This document shows, in pieces, positions 5,960 through 7,355 of a stretch of 7,355 nucleotides of DNA (positions are counted from its first letter, which is position 1; every line of letters begins with the position of its first letter). The notes under the pieces are model-generated. The model searched no databases, was not told where the DNA came from, and was given only the letters and a program-made list of their open reading frames with translations. Both the position numbers and the translations under genes were made by a program. Source of the stretch: Bacillota bacterium (GTDB lineage: Bacteria > Bacillota > Clostridia > Saccharofermentanales > UBA5734); contig JAEXPB010000541.1 in NCBI GenBank assembly GCA_023438965.1, forward strand, positions 1-7,355. The letters run 5' to 3'.

Positions 5960-6877
5960 ATGATGTCGATCAAAACGAAAAACCAAATCCGCCTCGATGC
6001 CAGCGGAAAAGTCATTGCCAGTTTGGCCTATATCCTTTTGACCTTCTTTGCCCTGCTGGCCATCCTGCCTTGCCTGAACGTCATCAGCAAATCGGTCAGC
6101 CTGGGCACCCAGGTCACCGCCGGCCAGGTCATCTTCTGGCCGAAAGGCTTCCAGCTGGAAACAATCATCTATGTTCTGACCAAGACAACATTTTTCAACT
6201 CATTGAAGAACTCGATCATCATTGCCTTTGTCGGCACGGCAATCAGCATGTTCACCACGATCACCACGGCTTATCCGCTGTCGAAGCCATCGTTCAAAGG
6301 CCGCAAGTTCGTCACCCTGCTCTATGTCATCAGCATGGTCTTCTTCGGTGGCATCATCCCGGCCTACATGGTCGTCCGGACCATCGGCCTGATCGATACC
6401 TACTGGGGCTGCATCCTGCCGTTCGCCATTGTCCAGTTCAACATGTTCATCGTCAAAGCCTATTTTGAGGGGCTGCCCGAGAGCATCGAAGAATCGGCCA
6501 AGATCGACGGCGCCAATGATATCCGCATTCTGACCGAAATCGTCATTCCGATGTCCAAGCCGGTTCTGGCCACGATTTCCCTGCTGTATGCCATCACCTA
6601 CTGGAATAACTACTTCCACGCGATGATGTACACCAAGAGTCCGGCCATGCGGACCATGCAGCTCTATCTCTATGACACCATCAACAACAGCCAGGCGTTC
6701 GCCGAAAATCTCTACAGCGGCATGTATACAGGCGGACAGGCCATTTCCCTGAACGTCACGACCGACGGCATCGTCTCCGCCGCGGTCACCATGTCCTTGA
6801 TCCCGATCATCGCGGCCTATCCGTTCATTCAGAAGTTCATGATCCAGGGCATCACCATCGGTTCGGTCAAGGGCTGA
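5960..6877 (+). CDS. ABC sugar transporter permease, YtcP-like (CUT1 family, MalG type)
   Basis: This is the second membrane subunit of the importer, 305 residues. Membrane segments are predicted near 19-39, 84-105, 118-139, 149-168, 202-217 and 272-289. The EAA loop reads SIEESAKIDGANDIRILTEI (175-194) followed by VIPMSKP, and the C terminus FMIQGITIGSVKG (293-305) is the typical end of MalG-side permeases. The phrase YWNNYFHAMMY (214-224) and the long segment before the last helix match the YtcP group that partners LplB. The start at 5960 is preceded by AAAGAGGGG (5943-5951) at 8 bases; the ATG at 5963 is also possible and would remove one residue. The gap from the upstream permease is only 15 bases, so the two are co-transcribed and probably made in equal amounts. 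Family assignment is firm; substrate is unknown. Confidence 0.9.
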   Translation: MMSIKTKNQIRLDASGKVIASLAYILLTFFALLAILPCLNVISKSVSLGTQVTAGQVIFWPKGFQLETIIYVLTKTTFFNSLKNSIIIAFVGTAISMFTTITTAYPLSKPSFKGRKFVTLLYVISMVFFGGIIPAYMVVRTIGLIDTYWGCILPFAIVQFNMFIVKAYFEGLPESIEESAKIDGANDIRILTEIVIPMSKPVLATISLLYAITYWNNYFHAMMYTKSPAMRTMQLYLYDTINNSQAFAENLYSGMYTGGQAISLNVTTDGIVSAAVTMSLIPIIAAYPFIQKFMIQGITIGSVKG

Positions 6878-6890
6878 TCTACAGGCTTTT

Positions 6891-6908
6891 CCGCCTGAAG
6901 GGCGGTTT
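6891..6908 (+). terminator. Small GC hairpin between permease and binding-protein genes
   Basis: CCGCC (6891-6895) pairs with GGCGG (6901-6905) across a TGAAG loop and is followed by only three T residues. It is too weak for a full terminator. It may be an attenuating or mRNA-stabilising stem that raises binding-protein output relative to the permeases, a common arrangement in such operons. The role is inferred. Confidence 0.35.
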
Positions 6909-6939
6909 AGAATATCATATTTTCAAGGAGGATTTGGAA

Positions 6940-7355
6940 ATGAGAAAAGCGATCACGATTCTACTGGTTCTCTTGATGGTCCTGTCCGCCGTGGCCTGTG
7001 GCACAGCCACAACCACGCCCACAGCCACGACCAAGGGCGGCACAACAGCCGCCGCGACCACCGCCGCTGCGACGACGGCTGCTGCCCCGGCGCTCAAAGG
7101 CCCCGGCAAAGTCACGCTGAAGCGCTTGGGTGTCAATGTCGGCTTCGATGTCAACGCCGACTACATGGTGCCGGTGATCAAGCAAGCGACCGGCTATGAT
7201 GTCAAGTACTATTCGCTCCCGGCCGAGAACGCCGACCAGAAACTGCTGATGGAAGTCGCCGGCGGCGCCGATTATGACGTGCTCAACACCAGCGTCAACA
7301 ACCGGCGCACCCTGAAATCCCAGGGCGCCCTGATGGCGCTCAACACCGTGCTCAA
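6940..7355 (+). CDS. ABC transporter solute-binding lipoprotein, N-terminal part (3' end outside window)
   Basis: This is the extracellular sugar-binding subunit of the importer, tethered to the outer face of the membrane by a lipid. The 138 visible residues begin with a lipoprotein signal: MRK, a hydrophobic core AITILLVLLMVLSAVA and the lipidated cysteine C20 in SAVACG. The lipobox has A at -3 rather than the commoner L, but still fits the family pattern. Residues 21-50 are a low-complexity Thr/Ala linker with an AAATT repeat. From residue 53 the mature domain begins (KGPGKVTLKRLGVN, ADYMVPVIKQATGYDVKYY, then KLLMEVAGGADYDVL), as in type 1 oligosaccharide-binding proteins of the LplA/YtcQ kind, normally about 450-550 residues. 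The start is supported by a near-ideal AAGGAGG (6925-6931) at 8 bases, stronger than those of the permeases, suiting a subunit needed in excess. The frame is open to the window edge. Confidence 0.88.
   Translation, partial: MRKAITILLVLLMVLSAVACGTATTTPTATTKGGTTAAATTAAATTAAAPALKGPGKVTLKRLGVNVGFDVNADYMVPVIKQATGYDVKYYSLPAENADQKLLMEVAGGADYDVLNTSVNNRRTLKSQGALMALNTVL

Noticed and set aside
5192..5986. Minus-strand open frame of 264 codons opposite the LplB-like permease
   Set aside because: It is an extremely D/Q/V-rich antisense translation of membrane-helix codons, while the sense frame is an unmistakable permease.

Overview
The window looks like a piece of chromosome from a GC-rich, Gram-positive-type anaerobe, most likely an uncultured clostridial member of the Bacillota. 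The evidence is a lipoprotein-anchored sugar-type ABC importer of the LplB/YtcP kind with no ATPase gene beside it, strong AGGAGG-type ribosome binding sites, sigma-A-like promoters, and a long glutamine-dependent NAD synthetase. The taxonomic placement is inference. No rRNA, tRNA, CRISPR array, transposase or integrase is visible.

Left part (1-1370): the window opens inside the last ~150 codons of nadE (NAD+ synthetase). An AT-rich insert follows with a HigBA-type toxin-antitoxin pair in toxin-first order, sharing a 4-bp overlap. Its promoter has two overlapping inverted repeats lying between and over the -35 and -10 boxes, a typical arrangement for autoregulation by the antitoxin. Sampled 60-base lines of the toxin are 32-37% GC, against 62-73% in sampled lines of the flanking metabolic genes, so the module looks acquired. 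A strong hairpin with T-tracts on both sides ends this transcript and the convergent minus-strand operon.

Middle part (1390-4727, minus strand): two consecutive FAD-dependent oxidoreductases of the FAD_oxidored (PF12831-like) type form an operon 29 bp apart. Transcription starts from a good promoter around 4699-4727. The first enzyme carries an extra C-terminal domain of about 155 residues resembling an F5/8 type C (galactose-binding-like) fold. Neither has a visible signal peptide, so both should be cytoplasmic.

Right part (4859-7355, plus strand): divergently transcribed, two CUT1-type permeases (LplB-like, YtcP-like) are followed by the start of a lipoprotein solute-binding protein that runs off the window. 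Together this reads as a small catabolic locus. The binding protein and two permeases import an oligosaccharide or glycoside, a housekeeping MsmX-like ATPase encoded elsewhere presumably powers them, and the two flavoenzymes oxidise the imported compound or a product of it. The substrate cannot be read from the sequence. The pairing of two paralogous FAD oxidoreductases with an importer, one of them fused to a sugar-binding-like domain, is the least routine content here; the rest is ordinary.
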